Below, in pieces: positions 62,234 to 64,000 of a stretch of 64,000 bases of DNA. Where the stretch lies: the NCBI RefSeq assembly GCF_036026595.1, contig NZ_JARZFX010000009.1:69570-133569 (forward strand), read 5' to 3'. Within the stretch, counting starts at the first letter, position 1. Every line of letters starts with the position of its first letter. The notes beneath the pieces are model-generated. The model did no database searches, was not told where the DNA came from, and saw only the letters and a list, made by a program, of their open reading frames with translations. Origin of the DNA: Virgibacillus_P tibetensis (GTDB lineage: Bacteria; Bacillota; Bacilli; Bacillales; Amphibacillaceae). Position numbers and translations under genes: made by a program.

Positions 62234-62410
62234 TACATCTATCCCCTATCCACTCTATTGTTCCTGCTTATAACTATAAATGCTTGTGTTTACAAACTTC
62301 TTGATAATAATAATTTTAACAGATAATTAGTATTATTCCAATGCAGGCTTCCTTTTAGACAGGGAATATTAACAAGGTGACTGCACTCCAATTTTGCTAA
62401 TCTAAAGCTA

Positions 62411-62638
62411 TTAATCTTCTTGTAAGACCTGATAATATTTTTCTTGAGTTGGTACTGTTTTAGTTTGAATACATCCTTCAATATATTCACGCAAACGAAC
62501 ATTCTGTCTAAACATTTGTTCATTGATCTCTGTTAAGTAGCTCACCTTATTGACTGAATCCTGTGGTTGCTGCAGTTCCTTGTTTAGTGAATGTTGTGAT
62601 GTAGTTACGTCATAAAGCTGAGCATGTATATTCTTCAC
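62411..62638 (-). CDS. Hypothetical protein, helical (75 aa)
   Basis: A 75-aa frame starting with GTG behind a weak CTGGAAAAAAG. The product is polar and likely helical (HSLNKELQQPQDSVNKVSYL, EINEQMFRQNVRLREYIEG). I recognise no family. It might be a genuine small gene, perhaps spore related given its Hsp20 neighbour, or a chance frame. The frame is open a further seven codons upstream without a standard start. Confidence 0.4.
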   Translation of the reverse strand: MKNIHAQLYDVTTSQHSLNKELQQPQDSVNKVSYLTEINEQMFRQNVRLREYIEGCIQTKTVPTQEKYYQVLQED

Positions 62639-62796
62639 ACTTTTTTCCAGCTGAATTATTGTATTTCATCCTTCACTTGTAATGTATGAAAAGTACTTAA
62701 TTCATATGTTTTCAGGCAATTTATTCAAAGAAATACCTGAGAAGTCATGCACTTTTTTTTATAGCCAGACTACTATAACTGTAGGAGGGGATATAT

Positions 62797-63285
62797 TTGA
62801 ATAAGTATTGGCCCAAGGCATGGAAGGAAAAAATGCCTAACTTTCTAGGGGAAGATTTCTTTACAAGCTTTGAAAACTTCGAAGAAAATGATATGGAAAA
62901 TGCATCTACTAATAACACTGTAAGTAACAGTAGTAACAATCATAATTACTCAAGTGTCAAGGTCAATATTTGTGAGTCCAACAACGAATTATTATGTATC
63001 TTCAGAATACCCGGACTTAAATTAGAGGAAGTTGATATCGACGTGTATGACATGACTCTTGAAATAGTAGGTTATGTAACTATCGACCACAAAGGATTTA
63101 GCCCGATCCAACTGGAACTTTATCAAGGTCCTGTAAAGCGAAAAATAAAATTACCATACCCTGCCCGGCATGACAAAATCAATGCCACTTATCGGCATGG
63201 CTACTTATATGTTCATTTGCACCGTCTTATTCGAACGAGGGAAACGAAAAAAACATTGGATGTACATGACCTAGATGTAGAATGA
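62797..63285 (+). CDS. Hsp20/alpha-crystallin family protein, spore-coat type
   Basis: A 162-aa protein. An Asn-rich, low-complexity N-terminal part (about 45-57, NNTVSNSSNNHN) precedes an alpha-crystallin domain (VKVNICESNNELLCIFRIPGLKLEEVDIDVYDMTLEI). The Pro-rich G-V-x-L core and typical I-x-I tail are not evident, so it is closer to the divergent CotM/CotP spore-coat members than to classical chaperones. The start is TTG at 62797 behind GTAGGAGGGG. A coat role is inferred. Confidence 0.77.
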   Translation: MNKYWPKAWKEKMPNFLGEDFFTSFENFEENDMENASTNNTVSNSSNNHNYSSVKVNICESNNELLCIFRIPGLKLEEVDIDVYDMTLEIVGYVTIDHKGFSPIQLELYQGPVKRKIKLPYPARHDKINATYRHGYLYVHLHRLIRTRETKKTLDVHDLDVE

Positions 63286-63313
63286 ATTTTATACTGGGTA
63301 TAAACTACTTGTT

Positions 63314-63664
63314 ATAATTTTTAATAAGGAAATTGAAAGACTAGGAATCGATAGAGTAGCAGATATTGCATTGGAGAAAGCATGGCAAGGAGCTAAGGCT
63401 GTTTATTTGAGTGTTGATATTGATTCATTTGATAGTGGATTTGTTCCTGGTACCGGCTGGCCCGAACCGGGCGGTTTCCTGCCAAGAGAAGGTTTGCAGT
63501 TTATCGATAGGGTCGTTAGAGAGGGAATTTGCGGGATAGAACTCGTAGAAGTATCTCCTCCTTATGATATTAGTGATTAAACAGCTCTATTAGGAACTAG
63601 AGTTATCTCCGATGTGCTTGCTGCAATGGTAAAGGGTGGGAAGATAGGTAAACAGTTCACCTAA
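63314..63664 (+). pseudogene. Ureohydrolase (agmatinase-like) pseudogene
   Basis: The frame encodes the C-terminal third of a ureohydrolase: KEIERLGIDRVADIALEKAW, then VYLSVDIDSFDSGFVPGTGW with the second metal-binding motif, PEPGGFLPREG and VEVSPPYDISD. There an in-frame TAA (63578-63580) interrupts it, and the frame goes on TALLGTRVISDVLAAMVKGG to the true end. The first two thirds, with the GGDHS and DAHxD metal motifs, are missing. Both the loss and the stop indicate a dead gene of the agmatinase/arginase family. Confidence 0.85.
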
Positions 63665-63730
63665 GCCCTCTCCTCTAACCCTCATTTTATCTAGCCTCGT
63701 TAGTTTAGCATATTTTTTATTTCCAAGAAA

Positions 63731-63757
63731 GGAGTCCCTAAACTGTTTTAGGGCTCC
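63731..63757 (+). terminator. Terminator behind the ureohydrolase remnant
   Basis: GGAGTCCCTAAA pairs with TTTAGGGCTCC with one bulge, then ATTTATT. It probably served the ureohydrolase gene before decay. Confidence 0.6.
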
Positions 63758-63833
63758 CATTTATTGATGAAAGATTAACCTGGTTCACTACAAAGCATTA
63801 TGGACAATAACTCAGGAAAGGAGAATAAAATAA

Positions 63834-63932
63834 ATGAATGCAATTGAGATACATAATTTGACACTCCCACAGCTGAAGCAATGGGATTCTAAAATACTAA
63901 ACCGTTCGCAATCCATTTCTGTTTTGAACTAG
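63834..63932 (+). CDS. Possible micro-ORF (32 aa) near the edge
   Basis: A 32-codon frame starting MNAIEIHNLTLPQLKQW lies behind AAAGGAG, well spaced from its ATG. The strong site suggests it was a gene start; the short length suggests truncation or decay like the neighbouring ureohydrolase. No family is recognised. Confidence 0.35.
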   Translation: MNAIEIHNLTLPQLKQWDSKILNRSQSISVLN

Positions 63933-64000
63933 TCTTTAGTTAAGGGTGTGTCATCACCCCGTCCTGCTTCGTTCTATACACCTTCGGTGTACATGTGCCT

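Noticed and set aside
1..64000. CRISPR array, tRNA or rRNA genes, integrase, prophage, toxin-antitoxin or biosynthetic cluster
   Set aside because: No regularly spaced repeats, tRNA-like cloverleaf or conserved rRNA sequence, and no recombinase or phage protein, was found while reading both strands.

Overview
The window is about 64 kb of ordinary chromosome from a low-GC, endospore-forming Gram-positive bacterium. It is most likely a moderately halophilic Bacillaceae member of the Oceanobacillus/Virgibacillus/Lentibacillus type. The evidence is strong AGGAGG ribosome-binding sites with some TTG and GTG starts, sporulation genes (lytH, yunB and a YhcN/YlaJ-type lipoprotein), LiaFSR signalling, S-box and guanidine-I riboswitches, and gene order that follows Bacillus subtilis (yutD-yutC-lytH-yunB-yunC-yunD-yunE, sufCDSUB, metNPQ, yusE-yusF-gcvH-yusI, fadN-fadA-fadE, fadM). 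The genus is inferred from sodium-coupled and betaine-type transporters and from dispersed repeats. The comparison with B. subtilis is from memory.

Layout. Positions 1-4.1 kb: a Tad/Flp pilus secretion operon on the minus strand (cpaB, cpaE/tadZ, tadA, and tadB running off the edge). 4.1-4.8 kb: an AT-rich region with phased TTGGTT repeats. 4.8-9 kb: an amidase, a small cytosolic protein, yutD, a spore lipoprotein and LytH. 8.8-12.2 kb: an NSS transporter with its tiny MetS-like subunit, and an NhaC-family antiporter, both absent from this place in the B. subtilis order. 12.4-17.5 kb: a tiny basic ORF, yunB, an HD-GYP protein and yunC/D/E. 18-23.3 kb: sufCDSUB for Fe-S assembly. 24-26.8 kb: methionine ABC importer under a SAM-I riboswitch. 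27.4-36.4 kb: the yusE/yusF/gcvH/yusI group, a Uma2-type protein, and fatty-acid beta-oxidation genes with a FadR-type operator, followed by proline dehydrogenase fadM. 36.6-40.5 kb: a zinc importer and Zur repressor operon with two crcB fluoride-channel genes translationally coupled behind it. 40.5-43.4 kb: an L,D-transpeptidase, a VLRF1-like protein and a guanidine-riboswitch-controlled SMR pair. 43.6-46.9 kb: a MoxR-DUF58-DUF4129 operon. 47.3-53.8 kb: a BCCT transporter, an NlpC/P60 hydrolase, isocitrate lyase, small ORFs and threonine aldolase. 53.8-57.3 kb: liaIH-liaFSR envelope-stress genes. 57.5-62.2 kb: isochorismatase-like and luciferase-like enzymes and two peptidase-family proteins (M42, RocB-like M20). 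62.4-64 kb: an Hsp20 spore-coat-like gene and a decayed ureohydrolase gene.

No tRNA, rRNA, CRISPR, integrase, intact transposase or prophage was seen. I found no convincing large undescribed system. The more notable observations are regulatory or very small: a terminator hairpin that contains the yunB Shine-Dalgarno, phased TTGGTT repeats beside the Tad operon, crcB genes inside a Zur-type zinc operon, several unlisted micro-ORFs (33-56 aa), and a dispersed 117-bp repeat whose three differences are all non-synonymous in its only shared open frame.
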